Shown here one piece after another: positions 5,761 through 12,944 of a stretch of 33,113 bases of DNA. Below the pieces are notes generated by a model. The model worked only from the letters and a program-made list of their open reading frames with translations, did not search any database and was not told the origin of the DNA. Made by a program: the position numbers and the translations under genes. The stretch's first letter is position 1. Each line of letters begins with the position of its first letter. The stretch is from an uncultured Alphaproteobacteria bacterium (GTDB lineage Bacteria; Pseudomonadota; Alphaproteobacteria; CAAHEQ01; UBA3637), in contig CANQUX010000019.1 of the NCBI GenBank assembly GCA_947627155.1, positions 1 through 33,113 of the forward strand. Reading direction: 5' to 3'.

Positions 5761-7245
5761 TTAATTTTCGCGCGTGCGTTCCTTGTCTTTCGGCTTTAAT
5801 TCTGCCTTTTGGGAAGCAATCAGCTTGGCCATATGATGATCGGACGCCGCATTTAACTTTTTCATAAACGCTTGCTGATATTCAACGGGTAAATGCTTTA
5901 ATGTGAGGTTAACATCTTGAATCACGTTGTTTTTAAAGGTATTGAAGCGCTTTTCATATAATTTTTGTTGATGCGTTAACACATCGTTCAAATCGGCACC
6001 GGCCTCTAACAAAGATTGCGTTATTTCCTTGTTTTGGCCGTTCAAAGCCATCAATAACGGCGTTTCGCCGGCCGCATTTGTTAAGCTTAAATCGGCTTTT
6101 TTCAAAAGGGAAGATAATATTTCCCGCAACGGTTCATCTAATGTTTTTTCTTGCCGCTCCTGTTGAATGAAAAGCATTAAAGGCGTGCTGCCTTTTTCAA
6201 AGCCTTTTTCATATTTCACATTCAAATCGGCGCCGGCATTTATCAGCGCACGGGTAATATGCACCAGGTTTTCATATATGGTATTATTGATTGTGTTAAA
6301 ACAACGCCGAAACTCGGGAATCCAATAATTTTCACTTCGCATAAACTGATTAAAACGTCTTTGCGTATGAATTAAAATTGGCACAATATATTGAACGGGT
6401 GTCAATCCTGCCGCGTTTTGATGAGTCACATCGGCGCCGGCTGAAATGAGCGATTGAACAATTTTTGCAAAAGAGGGGTGCTCATAGTTATGCGCATTTT
6501 TAAGCAAAGAGGTGAGGGGCGTATCTCCCTGATTGTTTTGCGTGTTAACATTCGGCTTTGTGTTTAATAAGGCTTGCACCCGTTCCGTTATATCATTTTC
6601 ATTAACTTCCGGCTCCAAACGTTTGTGTTGCCAGCCGAAAAAATCCAAAGTGAGCAAATCAATATGTTTCTGTCCGTAACATTTTTTAATGAAGCCGTGA
6701 AACACCGTGTTTTTGTTGTTGCATTCATAATCAATCTGTTCGGGAAACTGTGTCAGCGCCTCTACGGCGGTTGGTGTGATTCCTTCAATGGTGTGATAAT
6801 TTGTCCACAAAGAAAGGAAGTTGTGATTGATTAAAAAGTTAATATCTTTTTCTTCGCTCAACATACCTGATAATTGCGGCTGCAACACTTTATTCCATTC
6901 AATCAACTCGGAATGCGAGTCAAGCACATGATGCCGAAAAAGCAGCTGCGTCAATTCTTCATAAGGATTGGGCACCAAATAGCCGGATTTTTCATGCATC
7001 CATTTTTTATAAAGCGTGCCTTGAATGAGTTTTTCTTTTTCCGTTGCGGATAAATCATGAAATTGATAGGGAAATTTATTCAAAACTTCTTGCAGCCGAT
7101 GCAGGCGATAGCCCACATCAATGCTAAACTTTTTGTTGGCGCCGGGCAGAAAGAGAAAAGGCGAATGCATTTTGCCGTCATTAAAAACAGCCAGAATATT
7201 TTTCACGAAAGCCGCTGTTGATTTTCTGTTCAAAAGATTTAACAT
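5761..7245 (-). CDS. Ankyrin-repeat protein, 494 aa
   Basis: The frame is open further upstream but would then run through the RNase P RNA. The ATG at 7245, preceded by AGGAG, is therefore chosen (MLNLLNRKSTAAFVKNILAVF). The N-terminal half (to about residue 225) is a helical region without clear family motifs. Ankyrin repeats follow at roughly 225-450: NTQNNQGDTPLTSLLKNA, ADVTHQNAAGLTPVQYI, GADLNVKYEKGFEKGSTPLM, NAAGETPLLMALNGQ and GADLNDVL. The C-terminal 60 residues are helical and charged. It is read away from rnpB. A protein-protein interaction role is inferred from the family. Confidence 0.88.
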   Translation of the reverse strand: MLNLLNRKSTAAFVKNILAVFNDGKMHSPFLFLPGANKKFSIDVGYRLHRLQEVLNKFPYQFHDLSATEKEKLIQGTLYKKWMHEKSGYLVPNPYEELTQLLFRHHVLDSHSELIEWNKVLQPQLSGMLSEEKDINFLINHNFLSLWTNYHTIEGITPTAVEALTQFPEQIDYECNNKNTVFHGFIKKCYGQKHIDLLTLDFFGWQHKRLEPEVNENDITERVQALLNTKPNVNTQNNQGDTPLTSLLKNAHNYEHPSFAKIVQSLISAGADVTHQNAAGLTPVQYIVPILIHTQRRFNQFMRSENYWIPEFRRCFNTINNTIYENLVHITRALINAGADLNVKYEKGFEKGSTPLMLFIQQERQEKTLDEPLREILSSLLKKADLSLTNAAGETPLLMALNGQNKEITQSLLEAGADLNDVLTHQQKLYEKRFNTFKNNVIQDVNLTLKHLPVEYQQAFMKKLNAASDHHMAKLIASQKAELKPKDKERTREN

Positions 7246-7340
7246 TTTATTCTCCTGTGATGAAAGAAATTTTTTCTTCATTGTAGAGAGATTTTCTTGA
7301 TAAGTCAACGAAAAAACGCGCGCAAAACAGAGAAAAAGTG

Positions 7341-7715
7341 TCAGATAATCTGTAAGCCGGGTTTTGTTGAAGATAATCATTCGTCTGGAATAAACATTAC
7401 TGCTTATTTCGAGCGACCTACCTCTCGTCGGCAGAGCGGGAACGCTCCTTTTTACAACAAAAATGTTGTCCGTCATATTTTGGTCTTGCTTCCGATAGGG
7501 TTTTTCCTGCCGCCTTAATTGCTTAAAGCGCGGTGAGCTTTTACCTGCGCCGTTTCACCCTTACCGATAAGAATATCGGCGGTTTATTTTCTGTGACACT
7601 TTCCCTCGGGTCGCCCCGGCCGGACGTTATCCGGTATCGTGTTCCCGTGAAGCCCGGACTTTCCTCCGATGCGCGTGATGGTTAAAATGCACCGGCGATT
7701 ATCCGATTATCTGAC
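7341..7715 (-). ncRNA. rnpB: RNase P RNA, bacterial type A
   Basis: This is the catalytic RNA that trims 5' ends of tRNA precursors. On the minus strand the ends pair (CAGATAATC with GATTATCTG). The conserved block GGAGGAAAGTCCGGGCTTC is present. CGGCAGGAAAAACCC, the AGAGGTAGGTCGCTCG region and a 3' AACCCGGCTTACAG segment are also visible. The length of about 375 nt is normal. A consensus promoter lies just upstream. Confidence 0.95.
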
Positions 7716-7722
7716 GAAAAAA

Positions 7723-7752
7723 AGTATATCAAAATAATGTTTCTTTGTCAAC
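7723..7752 (-). promoter_or_regulatory. Promoter of rnpB
   Basis: On the minus strand TTGACA (7752-7747) and TATACT (7728-7723) have a 17- to 18-base spacer, ending 8 bases before the RNA 5' end. Confidence 0.88.
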
Positions 7753-7798
7753 AGTCTTTTGAAAATGAAAAAAAATAAAGGGCAAGTGTTTTTTTTGC

Positions 7799-7827
7799 TT
7801 GACTTTTGTCAATTTTTACGGTAAATT
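7799..7827 (+). promoter_or_regulatory. Promoter of the 316-aa ankyrin gene
   Basis: TTGACT (7799-7804), 17 bases, TAAATT (7822-7827). The ATG follows 46 bases later. Confidence 0.65.
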
Positions 7828-7872
7828 AGCTTTACATTTGTGTTAAACAAAATTTTATGAAAGGGGCAACAA

Positions 7873-8823
7873 ATGATAAAAGAAAATATGCAAAAGGCGG
7901 CCGATGCGGTGCATTCGGTGTTGAGTCAAGTGCGCAACAAAGCGGGTTTATGGATGAATCGCGTGTCGGAATGGCTGGAAACAAGTGATATGGCCTGTTT
8001 TCAGGCAGCGGATAAAAATGATTTGCCGCATTTAAAAGAATTGCTTGAAAATTATGATAAAAGTGTGGATATTCAAGAACCGGAGGGCGGCGAAACGCTG
8101 TTAATGGCGGCGGTGTGTCAAAATAATAAAGAAATGGTTGATTTTCTGCTCTCTCAAGGGGCGTCGGTCAATCTTCAAAACGATGCGGGTGAAACGGCGC
8201 TGGTTTATGCCGTTGAGCGCGATTGTCTGCCCATTGCCGATGCGTTGTTGAAAGCGGGCGCTAAAACTGATATTGAAGATAAAAAAGGCTATACACCGGT
8301 GATGCATGCTTTAAAGAAAGGTGCCCAAAAAATGATAATGCTTTTGGCTTTGTATGATAAAAACTTAATGGAAATCAGCGGGTTAAGGAATAAAACAACA
8401 GTAAGTACGCCGTCTTATGAAGAAACAATGGCTCAAACGGAGGCGTTAATCAATGCCGTTTTAAGTCAAGATGAAAAGCAGGTGCAAAAGTTGCTTGATG
8501 AAAAAGTGAACGTGAATGCCGGTGATCAAAACGGTATAACGCCGCTTATGTTTGCCGTGCAAACGCATCAAATTCGCATGGTGGAACAGCTGCTTCGGGC
8601 AGGGGCCGATGCGCAACAAAGAAGTTTTAAAGGTGAGCGCGCCATGGATTTTATCACATCTTATCTGCCGTGGACGGAAAAGGAAAAAATGATTCGTGTT
8701 TTAATCACGCCGCCTGCGAACGATTCCGGCACCGCGCAACCGAAAAACGCCAAAAAAGTGGCAACGCAAGGCGCTTCGCGCGGAACGGCTCGGAAAAAGC
8801 AGGCCGTTCGTCAAAAATCGTAA
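7873..8823 (+). CDS. Ankyrin-repeat protein, 316 aa
   Basis: An N-terminal amphipathic helix (to about residue 35) precedes ankyrin repeats: GGETLLMAAVCQNNKEMVDFL, NDAGETALVYAVERD and KKGYTPVMHAL near residues 70-160, then QNGITPLMFAVQTHQIRMVE near 225-265. The block between (about 160-205) is non-repeat. The last 40 residues are basic and Ala/Lys/Arg-rich (NAKKVATQGASRGTARKKQ), suggesting nucleic-acid or membrane-surface contact, which is inference. AAAGGGG precedes the ATG. It has its own promoter and ends at a bidirectional terminator shared with the pilin gene at 8930. Confidence 0.88.
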   Translation: MIKENMQKAADAVHSVLSQVRNKAGLWMNRVSEWLETSDMACFQAADKNDLPHLKELLENYDKSVDIQEPEGGETLLMAAVCQNNKEMVDFLLSQGASVNLQNDAGETALVYAVERDCLPIADALLKAGAKTDIEDKKGYTPVMHALKKGAQKMIMLLALYDKNLMEISGLRNKTTVSTPSYEETMAQTEALINAVLSQDEKQVQKLLDEKVNVNAGDQNGITPLMFAVQTHQIRMVEQLLRAGADAQQRSFKGERAMDFITSYLPWTEKEKMIRVLITPPANDSGTAQPKNAKKVATQGASRGTARKKQAVRQKS

Positions 8824-8875
8824 AGGTTTTTGGTGCCGGGCTTTTAATTTTTGAGTTCGGCTTTGAAATAGCTTT

Positions 8876-8914
8876 AAAAAAACGGAGCAGGTTAAAAATC
8901 TGCTCCGCTTTTTG
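8876..8914. terminator. Bidirectional terminator
   Basis: CGGAGCAG pairs with CTGCTCCG, with A-run and T-run flanks on both sides. It can end the ankyrin gene (plus) and the pilin gene (minus). The same stem ends the other pilin gene at 10233. Confidence 0.88.
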
Positions 8915-8929
8915 TTGGTATGCCAAGCA

Positions 8930-9361
8930 TTAGCTCTGTTTGAATTCAATATCAGACATTGTGCCACCGGTACATGCTTCGTTTTTACCCAAAATGCTGG
9001 CCGCAGCTTTGCAAACAGCATCAGACGGGAATGTAATGTCTAATTTAACCGAATTATCATCAATTTGCGCATTGTTAATTGTAGCACCGCCGTTTGTTTT
9101 AGAAGACGTAGAATTATCTGTTAATCCCGCATCTTTTAATGAAGGGGCTGAGTAGCTGTTGTTTCCCGTGGCTAATGCCGTTTGTTTACCTGCATATAAA
9201 ACAACAGCATATTTATTTGCCATATCCAAAGCTTCATTCGCCCGATAGCGGTTCATTGCCATAGAGTAGCCGGCAATACCGCCGATTGATAAAACGCCGA
9301 TAATGGCTAAAACGCCGAGCATTTCAACCATTGACCGACCAGATTCTTGAGTTTTTTTCAT
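8930..9361 (-). CDS. Small pilin-like protein, 143 aa
   Basis: The leader MKKTQESG is followed by the cleavage context G/RSMVE and a hydrophobic helix to about residue 40. A head of about 100 residues contains two Cys (VCKAA...EACTGG), likely a disulfide loop near the C-terminus. It is nearly identical to the divergent gene at 9766 over the first 50 residues, then diverges (52AVVLYAGKQTALATG against AVILFAGKQTAVATG). The RBS context AAAGGACAAGACC-ATG is identical in both genes. Type IV pilin-like proteins are matured by a prepilin peptidase and built into pili or pseudopili; no assembly genes are visible beside it. Confidence 0.9.
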   Translation of the reverse strand: MKKTQESGRSMVEMLGVLAIIGVLSIGGIAGYSMAMNRYRANEALDMANKYAVVLYAGKQTALATGNNSYSAPSLKDAGLTDNSTSSKTNGGATINNAQIDDNSVKLDITFPSDAVCKAAASILGKNEACTGGTMSDIEFKQS

Positions 9362-9383
9362 GGTCTTGTCCTTTCGTTATGTT

Positions 9384-9408
9384 ATTTTTCCGCTTCCTAA
9401 GCGAAAAA
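9384..9408 (-). promoter_or_regulatory. 5'-UTR hairpin of the minus-strand pilin gene
   Basis: TTTTT-CGCTT-type arms pair with AAGCG-AAAAA around a short loop about 25 bases before the start codon. A hairpin of different sequence occupies the same place in the plus-strand pilin leader (9716-9740). Confidence 0.5.
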
Positions 9409-9474
9409 ATTTGAGTTTTTAAGGCTTTTTATAACCTTTATTTGTTTGGAAGAAAAACATTTCCTCCACTATCT

Positions 9475-9503
9475 AGTATAAAAAAAACGTACGATTTTTG
9501 CAA
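9475..9503 (-). promoter_or_regulatory. Pilin promoter with shared operator core (minus)
   Basis: On the minus strand TTGCAA (9503-9498) is followed by a 17-base spacer containing CGTACGTTT and then TATACT (9480-9475). It is divergent from the promoter at 9622. Confidence 0.85.
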
Positions 9504-9621
9504 CACTTTTTTTTAAAATTTTTAAAAAATTTTTATTTTTTCTGAAAAATCTTTATTTTCAACACGTTGTACCTTGGTTAGTCGGTTAAAAATAAGTGCT
9601 TGAAAACTATCGAAAAAATCG

Positions 9622-9650
9622 TTGCATTAAAGGTACGTTTTTTTTATACT
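9622..9650 (+). promoter_or_regulatory. Pilin promoter with shared operator core (plus)
   Basis: TTGCAT (9622-9627), a 17-base spacer containing GGTACGTTT, TATACT (9645-9650). The -35 and first half of the spacer match the promoter at 3774 exactly. Confidence 0.87.
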
Positions 9651-9715
9651 ATGTAAGGAAGGAAAAATTTCTTTCCGATACGAAAAAAAGGTGTAAAAAC
9701 CTTAAAAAAGTATTG

Positions 9716-9740
9716 TTTTCTTCTTCGGGGAAGAGGAAAA
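9716..9740 (+). promoter_or_regulatory. 5'-UTR hairpin of the plus-strand pilin gene
   Basis: TTTTC..TTC and GAAGAGGAAAA arms pair around a GGG loop, 26 bases before the ATG. It is the positional counterpart of the hairpin at 9384-9408. Confidence 0.5.
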
Positions 9741-9765
9741 CCACATTAATTGAAAGGACAAGACC

Positions 9766-10209
9766 ATGAAAAAAACTCAAGAATCTGGTCGGTCAATGGT
9801 TGAAATGCTCGGCGTTTTAGCCATTATCGGCGTTTTATCAATCGGCGGTATTGCCGGCTACTCTATGGCAATGAACCGTTATCGGGCGAATGAAGCTTTG
9901 GATATGGCAAGTAAATATGCCGTTATTTTGTTTGCGGGTAAACAAACTGCCGTAGCCACGGGAAACAGCGACTACAAAATCCCTTCGTTATATGGTGCCG
10001 GCTTAGGAACAGATAAGAACAAGACTTCAACCACACCCGGCGGTGCTACAATTGCAACACCTTCAACCATTGCTGATGATGCCACGGAAATTTCTTTGGA
10101 TATTACTTTCCAATCAGATGGTGTTTGCCGCGCCGCAGCCAGTATTTTGGGAGTAGACGGCACATGCACCAGCAATCAACTTACAGGCGTTAAATTCAAA
10201 CAAAGCTGA
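9766..10209 (+). CDS. Small pilin-like protein, 147 aa
   Basis: It is a paralog of the gene at 8930-9361 with the same leader, cleavage site and hydrophobic helix (residues 1-50 almost identical). The head has two Cys (GVCRAA...GTCTSN) and ends FKQS like its partner. The two genes are divergent, so their near-identical first 150 bases form an inverted repeat around a shared 400-base regulatory region. GAAAGGACAAGACC precedes the ATG. Both could be major or minor subunits of one fibre. The divergence of the heads after residue 55 suggests different contacts or antigenic forms, which is inference. Confidence 0.9.
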   Translation: MKKTQESGRSMVEMLGVLAIIGVLSIGGIAGYSMAMNRYRANEALDMASKYAVILFAGKQTAVATGNSDYKIPSLYGAGLGTDKNKTSTTPGGATIATPSTIADDATEISLDITFQSDGVCRAAASILGVDGTCTSNQLTGVKFKQS

Positions 10210-10232
10210 TGCTGAACACATAACCCAAAAAG

Positions 10233-10264
10233 CGGAGCAGGGGTTTATCTGCTCCGTTTTTTTT
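10233..10264 (+). terminator. Terminator of the plus-strand pilin gene
   Basis: CGGAGCAG pairs with CTGCTCCG around an 8-base loop and is followed by eight T. Confidence 0.92.
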
Positions 10265-10341
10265 AAGCTTTTTTAATGTTGATAAAGCTTTCGGCAGTTT
10301 TGTTTTTCCCGTTTTTCAGATTTTTTTCGCTTTTTTTCTTT

Positions 10342-11175
10342 TTAAACGCGTTCTTTTTCAAGCTTTTGCACCTGCACATCGGCGGCCACTTTGTCAATGA
10401 GCGCCTGAACATATTGCTCTAAAGGCTGATTTTCCCGATAATCGGCCGGCAGTAAAATATGAACCCGATCATCAACGGCCAAATGCCGCGCCGTTTCTTT
10501 GCCTGCTTTCTTTTGCGGATTATAAACCGCTATGGCATGCCCCCCGTGTTCTTTCACAATGCGCATACAGGGAACATCGGTATCGCCGTCACCGATATAA
10601 ATCATATGCGTAAAAGGAACAGCCCGATCCGGCTCGGGAATCAGCTTGTTAATGCTTTCATCATCGGTAATATCTTCACATCCTTTGTTAATGCGAAACA
10701 AAAATTGCGTTTTACTGGTGTAATTCAATACAACGGCCGGCCAAATCGGGTGATTGTCGGCATCATATAAAAACGATGAAGCAAAAATGTTTTGAAACTC
10801 TTTGGCAATGCCCGTTCCCTCAATCATTTCTTTTAAGCCCGAGGAAATAATATAATGCTTCATATGAATGCCTTTCAAAGCCGCATAAGCGTTTATGCGT
10901 TGAAACCAATCGGTCACGCCGGCATAGAATTGAATGTTTTTCCCGAAGTTTTGAAAGGCTTTTTTGGTCAGATTTATCTTTTTTTCGCGCGCCCGATCTA
11001 AAATTAAATACATGTAAGAGGCAATTTTATCCATTTGCTTTTGCGTGGCCAATCGGTTGGATTCTTTCCAAAAATCCGCCGAATTTTCACCCAGCGTTTT
11101 TAAACAGTCATATTCCTGCATATTCCCGATAATGAGCGTTTCGTCAAAATCGTAACAAATAGCCATATCCGTCAT
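10342..11175 (-). CDS. HAD-superfamily phosphatase-like hydrolase, 277 aa
   Basis: HAD motif I is DFDET (Asp9 nucleophile and Asp11 acid/base). Motif II is ISSG near residue 112, the conserved Lys lies in the TSKTQFLF region, and motif IV is IGDGDTDVP near residue 195. The layout resembles phosphoserine-phosphatase-type HAD enzymes, but the substrate cannot be named. There is no signal peptide, so it is cytosolic. AAGGAG lies about 9 bases before the ATG. The gene starts 15 bases after thyA and is probably the third gene of a folA-thyA-HAD operon. A link to nucleotide metabolism is suggested only by position. Confidence 0.82.
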   Translation of the reverse strand: MTDMAICYDFDETLIIGNMQEYDCLKTLGENSADFWKESNRLATQKQMDKIASYMYLILDRAREKKINLTKKAFQNFGKNIQFYAGVTDWFQRINAYAALKGIHMKHYIISSGLKEMIEGTGIAKEFQNIFASSFLYDADNHPIWPAVVLNYTSKTQFLFRINKGCEDITDDESINKLIPEPDRAVPFTHMIYIGDGDTDVPCMRIVKEHGGHAIAVYNPQKKAGKETARHLAVDDRVHILLPADYRENQPLEQYVQALIDKVAADVQVQKLEKERV

Positions 11176-11190
11176 GATGTGCGCTCCTTT

Positions 11191-11976
11191 TTATACCGCC
11201 ACCGTTCCCGAAAGAACCGGGTGACATTGATAGTTTTGTAATTCAAAATCTTCATAGCAAAAAGAATCGATATCTTTCACTTGCGGGTTTATTTTCATAT
11301 GCGGTAAAGGATAGGGCGTGCGCGCAAGCTGCGTTTGAACCTGCTCAAAATGATTGTGATAAATATGCGCATCACCGAGCGTGTGAATAAATTCACCCGG
11401 CCGAAAACCCGTAACCTGCGCCACCATCATGGTGAGAAGTGCATAAGAGGCAATGTTAAACGGCACGCCTAAAAACATATCGCACGAACGCTGATAAAGT
11501 TGACACGACAGTTTGCCGTTGGCCGTGTAAAATTGAAAAAAAGCGTGACACGGCGGTAACGCCATTTGGTTAATTTGCGCCGGATTCCACGCCGTGACAA
11601 TCATACGTCGGTCATTGGGGTTTGTTTTTAAGCGCTCAATCACATCTTTTAATTGATCAATGCCTTCGCCGTTAAAATTGCGCCATTGCGCACCGTAAAC
11701 CGGCCCCAAATTGCCGTTTTCATCAGCCCATTCGTTCCAAATGCGCACGCCGTGTTCCTGCAAAAAGCGAATGTTGGTGTTTCCCGAAATAAGCCATAAA
11801 AGTTCGTAAATAATTGACTTTAAATGCACTTTCTTTGTTGTGACCAACGGAAAGCCTTGCGATAAATCAAACCGCATTTGCGCCCCGAAAACGCTGCGTG
11901 TGTCAATGCCCGTGCGATTGGGCTTATCAACGCCCGTTTCATAAATATGTTTGAGTAAATCTAAATATTGTTTCAT
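11191..11976 (-). CDS. thyA: Thymidylate synthase, 261 aa
   Basis: It converts dUMP to dTMP using methylene-tetrahydrofolate, releasing dihydrofolate. The ATG at 11976 ([13 protein letters not shown]) with GGAG 8 bases upstream is chosen over an upstream in-frame ATG at 12027 that would overlap folA; this matches the usual ThyA N-terminus and length. Landmarks: [11 protein letters not shown], the catalytic Cys143 in [30 protein letters not shown], and the C-terminal GTVAV. The partner enzyme dihydrofolate reductase is encoded just upstream, a common pairing because ThyA generates its substrate. Confidence 0.97.
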   Translation of the reverse strand: MKQYLDLLKHIYETGVDKPNRTGIDTRSVFGAQMRFDLSQGFPLVTTKKVHLKSIIYELLWLISGNTNIRFLQEHGVRIWNEWADENGNLGPVYGAQWRNFNGEGIDQLKDVIERLKTNPNDRRMIVTAWNPAQINQMALPPCHAFFQFYTANGKLSCQLYQRSCDMFLGVPFNIASYALLTMMVAQVTGFRPGEFIHTLGDAHIYHNHFEQVQTQLARTPYPLPHMKINPQVKDIDSFCYEDFELQNYQCHPVLSGTVAV

Positions 11977-11992
11977 TTTTTTCTCCGAACGG

Positions 11993-12565
11993 TTAGCTGT
12001 TATCGGCAATGCGCCGCCATAAATCAATGGTTGTTTGTAAATGATGCGCCGTGTTCTTTTTGAGCCGTAAAGTCACCAACACATTATCTTCAATTAAAGA
12101 TTTTTCATAGGTGGTATAATGCTTATTCATAAATTCAACACACGGCGTTACATCAATACGCTCGCCCACAAGATCGGTGTTCATTTCGCCCAAATAACAA
12201 CAATCGATAATATAGTCGGGCGCTAAATTAATATCGGATAAAAACAAACGATATATACCCGATCCGCCCGAAATGTAAACTTCTTCCGAGTCGGGCAGCT
12301 GCGCAAAATAATGAACATCTCTTACCAGGCGGTGATTTTTTTGATCGGCCACTTCATAAGCCTTGTCAAACGATAAGACATAAATTTTTCGATCGGGTAA
12401 CGTGCGATTGGGAAAGGTTTCATAGGTGTTTTGCCCCACAATAATGCTGTGCTGCGCCGTGACGCGATGAAAACGCTTGAAATCGCTTTTAATGTGCCAC
12501 GGAATATTTGGCCCGATACCGATAACGTTATCGCCGTCATGCCGACACCAGATAACTGCTTTCAT
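11993..12565 (-). CDS. folA: Dihydrofolate reductase, 190 aa
   Basis: It reduces dihydrofolate to tetrahydrofolate with NADPH. Visible features are the substrate loop [17 protein letters not shown] with the conserved Asp, VGQNTYETF near residue 42, the cofactor-binding region DRKIYVLS and [13 protein letters not shown] near residue 98. At 190 residues it is somewhat longer than the usual 160, mostly through a C-terminal tail after [16 protein letters not shown] precedes the ATG, and a good promoter lies at 12586-12614. It is followed within 16 bases by thyA. The C-terminal tail is not recognised. Confidence 0.93.
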   Translation of the reverse strand: MKAVIWCRHDGDNVIGIGPNIPWHIKSDFKRFHRVTAQHSIIVGQNTYETFPNRTLPDRKIYVLSFDKAYEVADQKNHRLVRDVHYFAQLPDSEEVYISGGSGIYRLFLSDINLAPDYIIDCCYLGEMNTDLVGERIDVTPCVEFMNKHYTTYEKSLIEDNVLVTLRLKKNTAHHLQTTIDLWRRIADNS

Positions 12566-12585
12566 TTGTTGCCTCCTTTTTTCCC

Positions 12586-12614
12586 ATTCTAACCGATTGA
12601 ATATGATTTGTCCA
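12586..12614 (-). promoter_or_regulatory. Promoter of folA-thyA-HAD
   Basis: On the minus strand TGGACA (12614-12609), 17 bases, TAGAAT (12591-12586), about 20 bases before the folA start. Confidence 0.75.
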
Positions 12615-12629
12615 TAAAAAAAGAGAGAC

Positions 12630-12658
12630 TTGATTTATTTTTTCGAATGCGTTATAAT
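12630..12658 (+). promoter_or_regulatory. Promoter of the 65-aa membrane protein
   Basis: TTGATT (12630-12635), 17 bases, TATAAT (12653-12658). Confidence 0.8.
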
Positions 12659-12680
12659 AAACGATAAAGGATCAAAAAAA

Positions 12681-12878
12681 ATGAAATTATTTTTTACCGT
12701 TGTTATTTTAATGATGATTATCAAAGGGGTTTCTTATATTGTTGCCCCGAAATTCGTTAAAGGGTGCGCCGAAAAATTAGTCGGTACGCCCGAAATGCAA
12801 ATTGTGACGTTCGGCTGGATTTTGGTTCTGTGCGCTGCCGCGGCATGGCTCGGCATTGTGCGGCATATGATGGAGTAA
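12681..12878 (+). CDS. Small membrane protein, DUF2065-like, 65 aa
   Basis: The start at 12681 (MKLFFTVVILMMIIKGV) has AAGGA about 9 bases upstream and lies after the promoter; a longer in-frame start would begin inside it. Two hydrophobic segments (residues about 2-17 and 40-58) flank a short polar turn, APKFVKGCAEKLVGTPEMQ. The pattern of a first helix, a P-x-x-x-x-x turn and a glycine-rich second helix resembles DUF2065 (YjeT) inner-membrane proteins, whose function is unknown. It is monocistronic, and no partner is suggested by context. Confidence 0.7.
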   Translation: MKLFFTVVILMMIIKGVSYIVAPKFVKGCAEKLVGTPEMQIVTFGWILVLCAAAAWLGIVRHMME

Positions 12879-12944
12879 GCAACGTTTTTCCCTGCCGTTC
12901 GATGCAGGAAATCGGTTCGATTGCATTGATGACTTAAAAACGGT

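Noticed and set aside
7246-7476. N-terminal extension of the 494-aa ankyrin gene
   Set aside because: It would be coded inside the RNase P RNA; the ATG at 7245 has the proper ribosome binding site.
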